Assembly (NCBI RefSeq): GCF_014138045.1
Contig: NZ_JACGXA010000001.1
Location: 2,527,001-2,591,000, forward strand
DNA from: Nocardioides ginsengisegetis
Lineage (GTDB): Bacteria; Actinomycetota; Actinomycetes; Propionibacteriales; Nocardioidaceae
Direction of reading: 5' to 3'
DNA length: 64,000 bases
Shown: positions 21,882 through 31,896 of the stretch, in pieces
Layout of the letters: each line of letters starts with the position of its first letter
Numbering within the stretch: position 1 is the stretch's first letter
Notes under the pieces: model-generated
Databases searched by the model: none
What the model was told of the DNA's origin: nothing
Seen by the model: only the letters and a program-made list of their open reading frames with translations
Translations under genes and position numbers: made by a program

Positions 21882-23536
21882 TCGACGGCCACCAGCAGCG
21901 GGTAGCGGTCCTGGCCGCCCTCGTAGGACACGACGTCGACGTGGGGGTGGTGCTCCTCCACCCAGGCGGCGCAGCGCTCGGCGAGGGCGCCGTGGCCCTC
22001 CCCCGCGCCGGCCACGATCGTGACCAGCTCGCCGCCACCACCCAGGAGGCGGTCCAGGACGTCGGTGGCGACCCGCTCGAGGTCGTCCCCGATCACGGCG
22101 AAGTCGCCGGCGATGACGCCGAGCACGTCGCCGGGCTCGCACGGGCCGGCCATCGTGATGGCCTGCTTGGCGGCCACGGTGACCGCGCCGTGGCGGGCGT
22201 GCCGGGCGGTGGCGGTCATCTCGAGGACGTCCTGGTCGAAGCTGCGGCCGGGCTCGTGGACGGCCAGCGCGGCCAGGCCCTGCACCTGCGCCTGGGTGGG
22301 GACGACGGCGACGCGCATGCCCTCGTCCTCCTCGGCCGTGCGGGCCGCGATCTGGGCGACGCGGACCGAGTCGGCGTCGTTGGGCAGCACCACGACCTCG
22401 GCCGCCCCGCAGGCGGTGATGGCCTCGAGGAGCTGGCCGGCGGACGGCCGGCGTCCGGGCCCGCCCTCGACCACGACTGCGCCGGCCTCCTCGAACAGGG
22501 CCGTGAGCCCGGGACCGGCGGAGACCGTGACGATGCGACGACCGGTGCGGGAGCTGGCGCGCTGGGCGGACTCGGCCACCTGCTCGGCGAAGTGGGTCAC
22601 GCGGACGCGGTGGGGACGGCCGGCCTCGATGCCGGCCTCGATCGCGGCGCCGACGTCGTCGACGTGGACGTGGACGTTCCACAGCCCCTCGTTGCCGACG
22701 ACGACGAGCGAGTCACCGAGCCCGGCCAGGGTCTTCTTCAGCACCGGGATGCGGTCGTCCTCGGCGTCGAGAAGGTACATCACCTCGTACGACGGACCGT
22801 CGGCCGTCAGGTCGCCCTCGACGACCTCGGAGGGCTGTGGGATCGGGATGGCGTAGCGGCCGATGGGGCTGGTCACCGGGATCGGGCGCCGGCCGGTCAG
22901 CACGGTCTCGGCCGCGTCGAGGATGACGCTCAGGCCACGGCCACCGGCGTCGACGACCCCGGCGTCGGCGAGCGTCTTGAGCTGCTCGGGCGTGTGGGCC
23001 AGGGCGGTGCGGGCGCCGACGGCGGCGGCGACCATCACGTCGCGGGCGCGGGCGTCCTCGCGGGCCGCGCACTCGTTGGCGGCCACGGCCGCCGCCCGGG
23101 CGACCGTCAGGATCGTGCCCTCGACGGGGGTGCCGACCGCGGCGTAGCTCGCGTCGGCGGCCTCGGTCAGCGCGTCGGCCATGATCTGCGCGTTGCGCTC
23201 CCCCTCGGTCGACGAGGCGATCCGGCGGCAGACGGCGCCGAGCATCACGCTCAGGATGACCCCGGAGTTGCCGCGGGCGCCGAGCAGCGCGCCACGGCTG
23301 CACGCGGCGAGCGACGTACGGCGGTCGGCGTGGGGGTCGCCGGCGCTGGCCTCGCGGATGGCCTCGCGGGCGGCGGAGACGGTGAGGTACATGTTGGTGC
23401 CGGTGTCGCCGTCGGGCACGGGATAGACGTTGAGGGCGTCGATCTCCTCGCGCGCCTCGGCGAGGGCGTCGGTCGCGATGTCGACGAACAGCAGCACGGT
23501 CGCGAGCTGGATGCTGCCGCTCTCGGGTGCTTCCAT
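21878..23536 (-). CDS. DAK2-domain protein (FakA-like fatty acid kinase / dihydroxyacetone-kinase-like)
   Basis: A 552-residue protein. The N-terminal DhaL/DAK2 domain has LNVYPVPDGDTGTNMYLTV, the metal-ATP motif, and RGARGNSGVILS. A middle domain and a C-terminal domain follow, as in FakA, the ATP-binding subunit of fatty acid kinase. No FakB-type DegV gene is in the window. I chose the ATG at 23536 (MEAPESGSIQL). The rpmB-DAK2-recG order is conserved in Gram-positive bacteria. The enzymatic role in this organism is inferred from family only. Confidence 0.85.
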   Translation of the reverse strand: MEAPESGSIQLATVLLFVDIATDALAEAREEIDALNVYPVPDGDTGTNMYLTVSAAREAIREASAGDPHADRRTSLAACSRGALLGARGNSGVILSVMLGAVCRRIASSTEGERNAQIMADALTEAADASYAAVGTPVEGTILTVARAAAVAANECAAREDARARDVMVAAAVGARTALAHTPEQLKTLADAGVVDAGGRGLSVILDAAETVLTGRRPIPVTSPIGRYAIPIPQPSEVVEGDLTADGPSYEVMYLLDAEDDRIPVLKKTLAGLGDSLVVVGNEGLWNVHVHVDDVGAAIEAGIEAGRPHRVRVTHFAEQVAESAQRASSRTGRRIVTVSAGPGLTALFEEAGAVVVEGGPGRRPSAGQLLEAITACGAAEVVVLPNDADSVRVAQIAARTAEEDEGMRVAVVPTQAQVQGLAALAVHEPGRSFDQDVLEMTATARHARHGAVTVAAKQAITMAGPCEPGDVLGVIAGDFAVIGDDLERVATDVLDRLLGGGGELVTIVAGAGEGHGALAERCAAWVEEHHPHVDVVSYEGGQDRYPLLVAVE

Positions 23537-23729
23537 CGCCTGCCTCGTGTCGCCGATTCGGGTGATCCGCCGGATGTCTGACACCTTTGCGGCTGCCCAC
23601 CCGGTTGAGGGCCACAGATTAGTGGCTCTGCATCGATTCGCACCGGAGCGGGGCAATCGGATACTCTGGCTCGGTTGCCCGCTCGTTCGGGCCCCTTTTT
23701 CTCGTACCTCGATTTTTCAGGAGTTCACG

Positions 23730-23915
23730 GTGGCTGCCGTCTGCGACATCTGCGCCAAGAAGCCTGGCTTCGGCAACAACCGGCCGTGGTCGCGCAAGAT
23801 CACGAAGCGTCGCTTCGACCCCAACATCCAGCGCGTGCGTGCCACGGTCAACGGCACCCCCAAGCGCCTCAACGTGTGCACCGGCTGCCTCAAGGCCGGC
23901 AAGGTCACCCGCTGA
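23730..23915 (+). CDS. rpmB: 50S ribosomal protein L28
   Basis: A 61-residue ribosomal protein starting at the GTG at 23730, preceded by CAGGAG. It begins AAVCDICAKKPGFGNN and has two CxxC pairs (CDIC and CTGC), so it is the zinc-binding form, as is L32 in this window. It is divergent from the DAK2 gene; a plausible promoter lies in 23600-23720. Confidence 0.95.
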   Translation: MAAVCDICAKKPGFGNNRPWSRKITKRRFDPNIQRVRATVNGTPKRLNVCTGCLKAGKVTR

Positions 23916-23930
23916 TCTGAGTCTTCACGG

Positions 23931-23962
23931 AAGGCCGTCACCCCTCGGGGTGGCGGCCTTTT
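23931..23962 (+). terminator. Rho-independent terminator of rpmB
   Basis: Stem AAGGCCGTCACCCC with GGGGTGGCGGCCTT (one G-T pair), followed by TTTT, begins 16 bases after the rpmB stop. This is the clearest intrinsic terminator in the window. Confidence 0.85.
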
Positions 23963-24038
23963 CCGCGTTGGCGCCGTGGAGGTCGGGGTCGGGCCGGGGG
24001 CGCACCACCTGCACCACGCGCATCACTGCCCGGGCACT

Positions 24039-24103
24039 CCCGGACGTTCTGGAGGGTTGCAACCCCCCAGAACGTCCGGGATCACCGGTCCACCGGTGAT
24101 CCC
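24039..24103. repeat. Palindromic intergenic repeat, copy 2
   Basis: A 42-bp near-perfect palindrome (24039-24080; CCCGGACGTTCTGGAGGG arm, centre GGTTGCAACC) is joined to a second hairpin (24078-24103; GGGATCACCGGT and its complement with a 2-base loop). It lies just downstream of thiL and beyond the rpmB terminator. The same two modules occur near 61.8 kb and the second also near 5.6 kb. Confidence 0.75.
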
Positions 24104-24120
24104 GCCCGCCGGCGTCCAGC

Positions 24121-25080
24121 TCAGAAGTGCGTCCAGCCGGTCGGGCCGTCGTACGCCGCCCCGTCGACGGTGACGCGCGGCCCGTCGTCTGCGGCCTCGG
24201 CCACCTCGCCGATGACGTGCCAGCCCTCCGGGACGCTTCCGGCCGGGAAGGTGGCGAGCAGGGCGTGGTCGTCCCCGCCGCCGAGGATGAACTGGAGCGG
24301 GTCGGCACCGAGCGCCGATCCGACGGCCTGGAGCGGCTCGGCCACGTCGAAGGCCGAGCGGAAGATGTCCATCGACACCCCGGAGTCCTCGGCGATGTGG
24401 CCGGCGTCGGCGAGCAGGCCGTCGGAGATGTCGATCATCGCGGTGGCGCCGGCCTCGGCGGCCACAGCACCGGCGTCGTACGGCGGCTCGGGGCGGCGGT
24501 AGGCCTCCACGAGCACGCGCGGCGAGCGGAAGCCGCGGCCGAGGACCGCGAGCCCACCGGCCGCCCAGCCCTGGCGGCCGAAGATCGCGACCACGTCGCC
24601 GGGCTCCGCGCCCGAGCGGACGACCGGCGCCTGGGTGCAGGCGCCGAGGACGGTCACGGCGATGACGAGCTGGTCGGAGCGCGTCAGGTCTCCCCCGACG
24701 ACGCTCGCGCCGACGAGGGCGCACTCGTCGGCGAAGCCCTGCGCGAACTCCAGCGCCCAGGCCACCGGCAGGTCGGCGGGGGCGGCGAGACCGATGGTCA
24801 GCGAGGTGGCGCGGCCGCCCATCGCGTTGATGTCGGAGAGGTTCTGGGCGGCGGCGCGGTGGCCCACGTCGGAGGCCGATGCCCAGTCGCGGCGGAAGTG
24901 CCGGCCCTCGACCATCAGGTCGGTCGAGACGACCACGTGTCCGGTCTTCACCCGCAGCACGGCGGCGTCGTCGCCGGGACCGATCAGGACGTGCGGTCCC
25001 TGCGCGAAGAGGTCGGTGAGCGCGCTGATGAGGCCGAACTCGCCCGCGTCGGCGAGTGTGGCGTCAGGGGGGAAGGCCAT
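24121..25080 (-). CDS. thiL: Thiamine-monophosphate kinase
   Basis: Phosphorylates thiamine monophosphate to the active cofactor. The 319-residue protein has the AIR-synthase-like fold signatures: LIGPGDDAAVL near the N-terminus, STDLMVEGRHF, NLSDINAMGG, GGDLTRSD, and MIDISDGLLAD followed by LGGGDDHALLA. The start at the ATG at 25080 is chosen by homology; the ribosome site is weak. It is monocistronic and divergent from the Lrp-type gene. Confidence 0.93.
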   Translation of the reverse strand: MAFPPDATLADAGEFGLISALTDLFAQGPHVLIGPGDDAAVLRVKTGHVVVSTDLMVEGRHFRRDWASASDVGHRAAAQNLSDINAMGGRATSLTIGLAAPADLPVAWALEFAQGFADECALVGASVVGGDLTRSDQLVIAVTVLGACTQAPVVRSGAEPGDVVAIFGRQGWAAGGLAVLGRGFRSPRVLVEAYRRPEPPYDAGAVAAEAGATAMIDISDGLLADAGHIAEDSGVSMDIFRSAFDVAEPLQAVGSALGADPLQFILGGGDDHALLATFPAGSVPEGWHVIGEVAEAADDGPRVTVDGAAYDGPTGWTHF

Positions 25081-25227
25081 GCGCCCATCCCACCAGATCG
25101 GAGGGCGACTCGCGGGTGCGGCACCCCGAGACTCCCTATCGGCACGGCATCGGGCAGGGTAGGTTGACGAGCACAGAAGCCGGTCAACGCACCGGATCTC
25201 AACCCCGGTAACAACAAGGAGTCCACG

Positions 25228-25464
25228 ATGGTCGTCCAGGCGTACATCTTGATCCAGACCGATGTCGGCAAGGCCGCCGAGGTTGCCACCGCCATTGCCC
25301 AGGTCAAGGGCGTCACGCTCGCCGAAGACGTCACCGGACCGTACGACGTGATCGTGCGGGCCGAGGCCCGCAACGTCGACGAGCTCGGCAAGCTGGTGGT
25401 GTCGAAGGTGCAGAACCTCGACGGCATCACGCGCACCCTGACCTGCCCGGTCGTGCACATCTGA
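25228..25464 (+). CDS. Stand-alone Lrp/AsnC ligand-binding (RAM) domain protein
   Basis: A 78-residue protein consisting only of the alpha-beta effector domain of Lrp/AsnC regulators (VVQAYILIQTDVGKAAEVA ... VTGPYDVIVRAEA); there is no helix-turn-helix. A strong AAGGAG precedes the ATG. Such stand-alone domains form dimers or octamers and bind small molecules, probably amino acids; the ligand here is unknown. It is common in actinobacteria at this position. Confidence 0.85.
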   Translation: MVVQAYILIQTDVGKAAEVATAIAQVKGVTLAEDVTGPYDVIVRAEARNVDELGKLVVSKVQNLDGITRTLTCPVVHI

Positions 25465-25481
25465 GCCCACTGACGGGCCCC

Positions 25482-26000
25482 GTGCACACCCACGCACGCT
25501 GTCGGCGCCCCGTGTCCCTCCGGACGCGGGGCGCCGTCGCGTCCGCCCTGCTCGTGCTGGCCGCCGGTTGCTCGTCGGGCGGCGGTGACGTCGAGGTCGA
25601 CGGCCCCTCGCTGGGCGCCGACGACGCGGCCGCCTGCGACCGTCTCGTCGCTGCGCTCCCCGACACCCTGGCCGAGCAGGACCGCCGCACGGTCACGCCC
25701 GCGGACGCGCCGGGCGCGGCCTGGGGCGACCCGGCGATCACGCTGACCTGCGGGGTCGACGTACCCAAGGGGTTCGACGAGTTCTCCTCCTGCGAGGTCG
25801 CCAACGGCGTGGGGTGGTACGTCGATCCCGCCACCATCGACGACCAGTCGGCCGACGTGACGCTCACCGCCGTGGGCTACCGGCCGATCGTCCGGGTCGA
25901 GGTCCCGGCCGACTACCGCCCGTCCGGGCCGGCGGCCGTCATCGCCGAGCTGGCCGGGCCGGTGCGCCGGTCACTCGAGCTCGTGAAGCCCTGCCACTGA
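25482..26000 (+). CDS. DUF3515 family lipoprotein
   Basis: A 172-residue protein with a basic start, a hydrophobic segment and the lipobox VLAAGC, so it should be attached to the outer face of the membrane. The mature part contains conserved cysteines (DAAACDRL, LTCGVDV, FSSCEVAN and KPCH) that may form disulfides. It belongs to an actinobacterial family of unknown function usually found next to the Lrp-like gene and thiL or ddl, as here. Confidence 0.8.
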   Translation: MHTHARCRRPVSLRTRGAVASALLVLAAGCSSGGGDVEVDGPSLGADDAAACDRLVAALPDTLAEQDRRTVTPADAPGAAWGDPAITLTCGVDVPKGFDEFSSCEVANGVGWYVDPATIDDQSADVTLTAVGYRPIVRVEVPADYRPSGPAAVIAELAGPVRRSLELVKPCH

Positions 26001-26013
26001 GGCAGGGAGCCGG

Positions 26014-27144
26014 TCAGCGCAGGCCGGTGTCGCGCTGGAGCGCCAGCTGGATGAGGCGGTCCACGAGGGCCGGGTAGTCCAGGCCGCTGGCCGCCCACAT
26101 CTGCGGGTACATCGACGTCGGGGTGAAGCCCGGCATCGTGTTGATCTCGTTGACCACGAGCGAGCCGTCGGGGAACGCGAAGAAGTCGACCCGGGCCAGG
26201 CCCTCGCAGCCGACGGCCTCGAAGGCCAGGGCGGCCAGCCGGCGGAGCTCGGCCGCCACCTCGTCGGTCAGGTCGGCGGGGATGTCGATCTCGGTGTGCT
26301 CGCCGGGGAGGTACTTGGCGGCGAAGTCGTAGAACTCGTGGTCGCCCCCGACGCGCAGCTCGGCGGGCATGCTCGTCTCGGGCGTGCCGTCGAGGGACTG
26401 GAGCACGCCGCACTCGACCTCGCGCGCGCCCTCGGCGGCCACCTCGAGCAGCACCTTGGGATCCTCGCGCAGCGCCGTCTCGACGGCCTCGTCGAGCTCG
26501 GAGGGGTCGTGGGCCTTGGAGATGCCGATGCTGGAGCCGCCCCGGGCGGGCTTCACGAAGAGCGGGTAGCCGATGCCCGCAGCCTGTTCGCGGCAGCCCT
26601 GGGCGTCCCGGTCCCACTGGCGCCGGGTGATCGTCACCGACGGCATCACCGGCAGGCCCGCGGCCTGGAGCACGACCTTCATGTAGGCCTTGTCCATGCT
26701 GACGGCCGAGGCGAGCACGCCGGCGCCGACGTAGCGGACCCCGGCCATCTCGAGCATCCCCTGGATGGTGCCGTCCTCGCCCCACGGCCCGTGCAGCACC
26801 GGGAAGACGACGTCGACCTCGCCGAGCGTCTGCGGCGGCTGCGAGGGCTCGTGGACGACCAGGTCGGTGGAGGTGCTGTCCTGGGCCAGGACGATGCTGG
26901 CGCGGGAGCCGTCGACGGCCGGCAGCCGGTCGGCGCTCTCGATCCGGAGCCGCTCGGGGTCGCCCGACTCCAGCACCCAGCGACCGTCGGTGGCGATGCC
27001 GATCGGCACCACGTCGTACGCCGTGCGGTCGATGGCCCGGAGCACGCTGCCGGCCGTCACGCACGAGATGCCGTGCTCACTCGAGCGACCGCCGAAGACG
27101 ACGGCGACGCGGGGCTTGCGGGAGGCGGCGGAGGGCTCGTTCAT
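26014..27144 (-). CDS. ddl: D-alanine--D-alanine ligase
   Basis: Makes the D-Ala-D-Ala terminus of peptidoglycan precursors, using ATP. The 376-residue protein from the ATG at 27144 begins with VAVVFGGRSSEHGISC, has VFPVLHGPWGEDGTIQG, the ATP-grasp segment PLFVKPARGGSSIGISK, and the metal-binding end VVNEINTMPGFTPTSMYP. All family signatures are present. It is convergent with the DUF3515 gene (14 bases apart). Confidence 0.95.
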   Translation of the reverse strand: MNEPSAASRKPRVAVVFGGRSSEHGISCVTAGSVLRAIDRTAYDVVPIGIATDGRWVLESGDPERLRIESADRLPAVDGSRASIVLAQDSTSTDLVVHEPSQPPQTLGEVDVVFPVLHGPWGEDGTIQGMLEMAGVRYVGAGVLASAVSMDKAYMKVVLQAAGLPVMPSVTITRRQWDRDAQGCREQAAGIGYPLFVKPARGGSSIGISKAHDPSELDEAVETALREDPKVLLEVAAEGAREVECGVLQSLDGTPETSMPAELRVGGDHEFYDFAAKYLPGEHTEIDIPADLTDEVAAELRRLAALAFEAVGCEGLARVDFFAFPDGSLVVNEINTMPGFTPTSMYPQMWAASGLDYPALVDRLIQLALQRDTGLR

Positions 27145-27177
27145 CGGGCACGACCCTACCGGCCTAGTGTTGCGGCC

Positions 27178-28278
27178 ATGCCCGAGGACTCTTCCGCCCC
27201 CCAGCCCTCGCCCACGCCCGACTGGAAGCCGTCGACGGTCGCCGTCACGGCCGGCCGGCCGAGCCACGAGCCGGACCAGCCGCTCAACGTGCCGATCACG
27301 ATGGCGTCGACGTACGTCGCGGGCGGCGACCTGGAGTACGGCCGCTACGGCAACCCGACCTGGACGGCGTTCGAGGACGCGCTGGGCGCGCTGGAGGGCG
27401 GCCGCTGCCTGAGCTTCGCGTCCGGGCTCGCGGCCGTCGCGACCGTGCTGGACCTGGTCGGCAACGGCGCCAAGGTGGTCGCGCCGCGCCACTCCTACAA
27501 CGGCACCGTGCTGCAGCTGGCCGACCTCGAGTCACGCGGCCGGCTGCGCACCGAGCTCGTCGACATCACCGACACCGACGCCGTCGTCGCGGCCTGCGCC
27601 GACGCGGCCCTGGTGTGGCTGGAGTCCCCCACCAACCCCGCGCTGGAGATCGCCGACATCGAGACGATCACCGTCGCGGCCCACGAGGCCGGCGCCTACG
27701 TCGTGGTGGACAACACCTTCGCCACTCCCCTGCTGCAGAAGCCGCTCGAGCTCGACGTCGACCTGGTCGTGCACTCGGCCACGAAGTACCTCTCCGGGCA
27801 CAGCGACGCGCTGATGGGGGCGGTCGTGACCTCCGACGACGAGCTGTACGCCGTGCTGAAGGGCCGCCGCGACCTGGTCGGCGCCGTCCCCGGCACGCTC
27901 GAGTCCTACCTCGCGCTGCGCGGGCTGCGCACCCTCCACCTGCGGGTCGAACGCGCCCAGGCCAACGCCCAGGAGCTGGTCCGACGGCTCGAGGAGCACC
28001 CCGCCCTCGCGGAGGTCCGCTACCCCGGCTTCGGCGGGATCGTGTCGATCGTGCTCGCCCAGGGGGCCATGGCCGCCGACCTGCTCACCCGCAAGACGAA
28101 GCTGTGGGTGCACGCCACCTCGCTCGGCGGCGTGGAGTCGACCTTCGAGCGGCGCCGCCGCTGGAAGTCCGAGCCCGCCACCATCCCCGACGGCCTGGTG
28201 CGGCTGTCGGTGGGCATCGAGGACGTCGACGACCTGTGGGACGACCTGCGCGGAGCGCTCGACGACCTGGTGGGGTGA
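27178..28278 (+). CDS. Cys/Met-metabolism PLP-dependent enzyme (cystathionine gamma-lyase/synthase family)
   Basis: A 366-residue PLP enzyme. The lysine that binds the cofactor is in [16 protein letters not shown]. Other family motifs are [39 protein letters not shown] and DNTFATP. The exact reaction (gamma-synthase, gamma-lyase or beta-lyase) cannot be decided from the motifs seen. It is divergent from ddl with a 33-base gap, so the promoters must overlap the coding starts. Confidence 0.88.
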   Translation: MPEDSSAPQPSPTPDWKPSTVAVTAGRPSHEPDQPLNVPITMASTYVAGGDLEYGRYGNPTWTAFEDALGALEGGRCLSFASGLAAVATVLDLVGNGAKVVAPRHSYNGTVLQLADLESRGRLRTELVDITDTDAVVAACADAALVWLESPTNPALEIADIETITVAAHEAGAYVVVDNTFATPLLQKPLELDVDLVVHSATKYLSGHSDALMGAVVTSDDELYAVLKGRRDLVGAVPGTLESYLALRGLRTLHLRVERAQANAQELVRRLEEHPALAEVRYPGFGGIVSIVLAQGAMAADLLTRKTKLWVHATSLGGVESTFERRRRWKSEPATIPDGLVRLSVGIEDVDDLWDDLRGALDDLVG

Positions 28279-28283
28279 CTAGG

Positions 28284-29294
28284 TCACTCCACCTCCGCCT
28301 TCGTGTCGCGGGCGATGAAGGAGTCCATCATCTGCTGCGCGGTCATCCGGCCGGCCACGACGGCGTCGACGTGGTGCGCGATGGGGGCGTCGACGCCGGT
28401 GCGCTCGGCGAGGGCGAGCAGCGAGGAGCAGGACTTGGCGCCCTCGGCGACCTGACGCGTGGAGGCGTAGATCTCCTCCGTGGTCATGCCCTGGCCGAGC
28501 TTGACGCCGAAGCTGCGGTTGCGCGAGAGCGGTGAGGAGCAGGTGGCGACCAGGTCACCCAGGCCGGCGAGCCCCATCAGGGTCAGCGGGTTGGCGCCGA
28601 GGCGGGTGGCGAGGCGGGCGGTCTCGGCGAGGCCACGGGTGATGACGGAGGCGGTCGTGTTGTCGCCGAAGCCCAGGCCCACGGCCATGCCGACCGCGAG
28701 GCCGACGACGTTCTTGTAGGCGCCGCCCAGCTCGCAGCCGAGCACGTCGGTGCTGGTGTAGGGGCGGAAGGCCGGGGCGTGGCAGCGCTGCTGGATGCGC
28801 TTGGCGACGTCCTCGTCGGCACAGGCCACGACCGAGGCGGCGGGCTCGCGCCGGGCGATCTCCATGGCGAGGTTGGGGCCGCTGATGACCGCGATCCGCT
28901 CGGGGCCGGCGCCGGTGACCTCGGCGATCACCTCGCTCATCCGCTTGAGGGAGCCGAGCTCGACCCCCTTCATCAGCGAGACGATCACGGCGTCCTCGCT
29001 GATGTGGGGCGCCCACTCGACCAGGTTGCCCCGCAGGCTCTGCGACGGCGTGGCCAGCACGACCATGTCGGCCCCGTCGAGGGCCTCCTCCACGTCGTGG
29101 GTCGCCCCCACCGACCGGGGAAGCTCGATGCCCGGCAGGTAGTCGGGGTTCTCGCGCTGCTCGTTGATCGACTTGGCGACCTCCTCGCGACGCGCCCAGA
29201 GCGTCACGTCGTTGCCGGCGTCGGCGAGCACGATCGAGAAGGCCGTGCCCCACGACCCGGCACTGAAGATCGCGACCTTGCCCTCGCGGCTCAT
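28284..29294 (-). CDS. gpsA: NAD(P)-dependent glycerol-3-phosphate dehydrogenase
   Basis: Makes sn-glycerol 3-phosphate for phospholipids. The 336-residue protein from the ATG at 29294 has the Rossmann segment [20 protein letters not shown], the central GPNLAMEIA, the catalytic-lysine region [13 protein letters not shown], and [15 protein letters not shown]. Its ATG overlaps the stop of the acyltransferase gene by 4 bases, so G3P synthesis and its acylation are encoded together. Confidence 0.95.
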   Translation of the reverse strand: MSREGKVAIFSAGSWGTAFSIVLADAGNDVTLWARREEVAKSINEQRENPDYLPGIELPRSVGATHDVEEALDGADMVVLATPSQSLRGNLVEWAPHISEDAVIVSLMKGVELGSLKRMSEVIAEVTGAGPERIAVISGPNLAMEIARREPAASVVACADEDVAKRIQQRCHAPAFRPYTSTDVLGCELGGAYKNVVGLAVGMAVGLGFGDNTTASVITRGLAETARLATRLGANPLTLMGLAGLGDLVATCSSPLSRNRSFGVKLGQGMTTEEIYASTRQVAEGAKSCSSLLALAERTGVDAPIAHHVDAVVAGRMTAQQMMDSFIARDTKAEVE

Positions 29295-30061
29295 GGACGC
29301 TCCTTCTTGGGTTTCTTGTTGGGGTTGCCGATCAGACTGACACCCGCGGCCCGCGCGTCGAAACGCTCGGCCGGGGCCTGCTCGCCGCGGATCTCCTCCA
29401 CGAGGCCGGTGAGGGCCGCCATGATCCGGTCGGTCGCCTGCTGCACGACCGCGTGCGTGTGCTCGAGGGCCAGGAGGTCGGAGAGGTCGACGGGGTCGCC
29501 GGCCTTCATCGTCACGTGCTTGCGCGGGAGGAAGTCGGGCCGACCGTAGGGCGGCAGCAGGTCCTGCGGACCCCACTGGCCGACGGGGATCACCGGGCAG
29601 CCGGTCGCCAGCGCGATCCGCGCCGCACCGGACTTGCCGGTCATCGGCCACAGGTGGGGGTCGCGGGTGAGGGTGCCCTCGGGATAGACCACGACGCACT
29701 CGCCGGCGTTCACGGCCGCCACGGCGGCGTCGTACGCCCCGACGGCGCTGCGCGTGAGCCGCTCGACGGGGATCTGGCCCGCCGCGCTGAGGAAGCCGCC
29801 CAGCGCCTTGTTCTTGAACAGGCCGGACTTCGCGAGGTAGCGCGGCAACCGGCCGTGGTCGTAGACGAAGTGGGCGGAGAGCAGCGGGTCGACGTGGGAG
29901 AGGTGGTTGAACACCACGATGCAGCCGCCGGTGGCCGGCAGCTTCTCGCCGTCGATCCAGGTGCGGGAGGCGACCCCGAGCAGCAGGGGCTTGAGCAACG
30001 GCACAGCGATGTTCCAGGCCCAGCCACGCTTCTGCTGCAGCTTGCGAACGGTCACCAGCAA
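29291..30061 (-). CDS. plsC: 1-acyl-sn-glycerol-3-phosphate acyltransferase (PlsC family)
   Basis: A 256-residue membrane-associated acyltransferase. It has the HX4D motif in [12 protein letters not shown] and the substrate motif [12 protein letters not shown]. The start is uncertain: TTG at 30061 or GTG at 30055, both after a GGAACGACGGGG stretch. The basic C-terminus ends NKKPKKERP. It is coupled to gpsA, which fits phosphatidic acid synthesis. Confidence 0.85.
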   Translation of the reverse strand: MLVTVRKLQQKRGWAWNIAVPLLKPLLLGVASRTWIDGEKLPATGGCIVVFNHLSHVDPLLSAHFVYDHGRLPRYLAKSGLFKNKALGGFLSAAGQIPVERLTRSAVGAYDAAVAAVNAGECVVVYPEGTLTRDPHLWPMTGKSGAARIALATGCPVIPVGQWGPQDLLPPYGRPDFLPRKHVTMKAGDPVDLSDLLALEHTHAVVQQATDRIMAALTGLVEEIRGEQAPAERFDARAAGVSLIGNPNKKPKKERP

Positions 30062-30196
30062 CCCCGTCGTTCCTCGCGGCCACCGGGCCGTGACGCGCCG
30101 TGCGTCGAGTGCAGGTTACTCGCAGTCGGGGTCCTTCCGTCTCGTGGCGACACACCCACGGAGGGCGACTTCTCGCCGCCTGACAGGATCGGGGCG

Positions 30197-30811
30197 ATGA
30201 CCAGCCAGCAGTACGCCGTGGTCGTGCCGGTCAAGCCTCCGGCGCGCGGCAAGTCGCGCCTCGTGGGCCTCGACGACGACCGTCGCCGGGCGCTCGCAGC
30301 GGCGTTCGCGCTGGACACGGTGACGGCCTGCCTGGCGTGCGCCCAGGTGGCCGAGGTGCTGGTCGTCACCGACGACGCGGCGTTCTCCGCGCAGCTGGCC
30401 GCGCTCGGCTGCGCGGCGATCCCCGACGGCGTCACCGGGGACCTCAACGCCAGCCTGGCCCAGGCCGCCGCGGAGTCCGGGCGCCGCTGGCCCGGGCTCC
30501 AACCGGTCGCGATCTGCGCCGACCTCCCAGCTCTCGTGCCGGCCGACCTCACCGCCGCACTGAGCCGCGTGGTGCCGGACACCCCGTGCTTCGTGGCCGA
30601 CGCCGACGGGATCGGGACCACGCTCTACACCGCACCGCTGCGTCTCTTCGAGCCCCGGTTCGGCGTGGAGTCCCGGGCCGCGCACCTCGACCTCGACGCC
30701 ACCGAGATCGAGGGGAAGCTCCCCACCCTGCGTCGCGACGTCGACGACCTCGTGGACCTCGACGCCGCACGAGCCCTGGGCCTGGGGCGGCACACCGCCG
30801 CGCTCGTCTGA
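30197..30811 (+). CDS. cofC: 2-phospho-L-lactate/phosphoenolpyruvate guanylyltransferase (CofC/FbiD)
   Basis: Supplies the activated lactyl/enolpyruvyl group for coenzyme F420 synthesis. The 204-residue protein from the ATG at 30197 has the nucleotidyltransferase start [15 protein letters not shown], then [15 protein letters not shown], and the conserved [11 protein letters not shown] and [10 protein letters not shown]. The gene-neighbour fbiAB genes are not in the window. In actinobacteria the donor is thought to be phosphoenolpyruvate; this is family knowledge. Confidence 0.88.
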   Translation: MTSQQYAVVVPVKPPARGKSRLVGLDDDRRRALAAAFALDTVTACLACAQVAEVLVVTDDAAFSAQLAALGCAAIPDGVTGDLNASLAQAAAESGRRWPGLQPVAICADLPALVPADLTAALSRVVPDTPCFVADADGIGTTLYTAPLRLFEPRFGVESRAAHLDLDATEIEGKLPTLRRDVDDLVDLDAARALGLGRHTAALV

Positions 30812-30831
30812 CCCTGCCGGACACAGCGGAA

Positions 30832-30891
30832 CACACCCGGACACGACCGTGGGCCGTCCCCCACCGGGAGACGGCCCACGAACGGGTGTGC
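30832..30891. terminator. Bidirectional terminator between cofC and hupB
   Basis: Core stem CGTGGGCCGTC/GACGGCCCACG (30848-30880) has outer arms CACACCCG and CGGGTGTG. It lies in the 83-base gap between two convergent genes. Confidence 0.65.
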
Positions 30892-30894
30892 GGA

Positions 30895-31596
30895 TCAGGC
30901 CTTCTTGGCAGGGGCCTTCTTCGCAGGTGCCTTCTTGGCAGCCGGTGCCTTCTTGGCCGCGGGAGCAGCCTTCTTCGCCGGCGGCGCCTTCTTGGCCGGA
31001 GCCTTGGTCGCCGGGGCCTTCTTGGCGGCCGGCGCCTTCTTGGCTGCGGCGGTGGTCTTCGCCGGCGCGGCCTTCTTGGCGGCGGGTGCCTTCTTGGCCG
31101 GAGCCTTCTTGGCGGGAGCGGCCTTCTTGGCAGCCGGGGCCGCCTTCTTGGCGGGAGCGGCCTTCGTGGCAGCCGGAGCAGCCTTCTTGGCCGGGGCCGC
31201 CTTCTTCGCCGGGGCCTTCGTGGTCGCCTTCTTGGCGGCAGCCGCGGCCTTCTTCGCCGGGGCGGTCGCAGCCTTGGCCGAGGAGCCGGCAGCAGCGAGC
31301 GTCAGCTTGGGCAGCTTCTTGGCACCGGAGACGACGTTCTTCAGGTCAGCGCCGGGGCTGAACTTCGGGACGGCGGTCTTCTTCGCCTTGATGCGCTGGC
31401 CGGTCTGCGGGTTGCGGACCCAGCGCGCCTCGCGGATGCGCTTCTCGAAGGAGCCGAAGCCCGTGATGGCGACCTTCTCGCCCTTCGCCACCTCGCGCGT
31501 GATCGTGTCCAGGACGGACTCGAGTGCGTGCGCGGCAGCCTTGCGATTCCCCTCGTAGCGCTGAGCCAGGGTGTCGATGAGCTGTGATTTGTTCAC
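30895..31596 (-). CDS. hupB: HU-family DNA-binding protein with lysine/alanine-rich tail
   Basis: A nucleoid protein of 233 residues starting at the GTG at 31596 after GGAAGGGA. Residues 1-90 are a complete HU domain ([28 protein letters not shown]). The rest is about 120 residues of PAKKA/AAKKA repeats, a histone-H1-like tail typical of actinobacterial HupB, which tightens DNA binding and is a target of modification in mycobacteria. The repeated codons produce a low-complexity DNA region at about 30900-31260. The 300 bases upstream (31597-31896) hold the promoters of this gene and the divergent acetyltransferase and no other gene. Confidence 0.95.
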   Translation of the reverse strand: MNKSQLIDTLAQRYEGNRKAAAHALESVLDTITREVAKGEKVAITGFGSFEKRIREARWVRNPQTGQRIKAKKTAVPKFSPGADLKNVVSGAKKLPKLTLAAAGSSAKAATAPAKKAAAAAKKATTKAPAKKAAPAKKAAPAATKAAPAKKAAPAAKKAAPAKKAPAKKAPAAKKAAPAKTTAAAKKAPAAKKAPATKAPAKKAPPAKKAAPAAKKAPAAKKAPAKKAPAKKA

Positions 31597-31896
31597 TAGC
31601 TTCCCTTCCAATGAACCCATGGGCCGAGCCGATGCTCGACTTTCTTCAACGCACGCTAGGGAAAGGTGGTCACCGTCACAATCGCCACGCCGAACATTCC
31701 GGGGTTTTCTTCGTGTGGAGTGGACCTGACCAGACGGGTCTGGTAGTGGCACTTCGACGATCCTGGTCCGTGCGACGAGGACTTTCCCCAACCCCGCTTG
31801 ACGATTCTCGTCGCGCGCGGAGTGTCGCCTTGTGTCGAAAGGGCGTCTGGCCCCAAAGGCGGTGCGTGGCAGGTCGGGCGGCCCTAGTGTCAGTGC

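Noticed and set aside
30900..31260. Dense repeated DNA considered as a tandem repeat or CRISPR-like array
   Set aside because: The repetition is the codon-level repeat of the lysine/alanine tail of HupB; there are no spacers or conserved repeat units. No CRISPR array was seen in the window.
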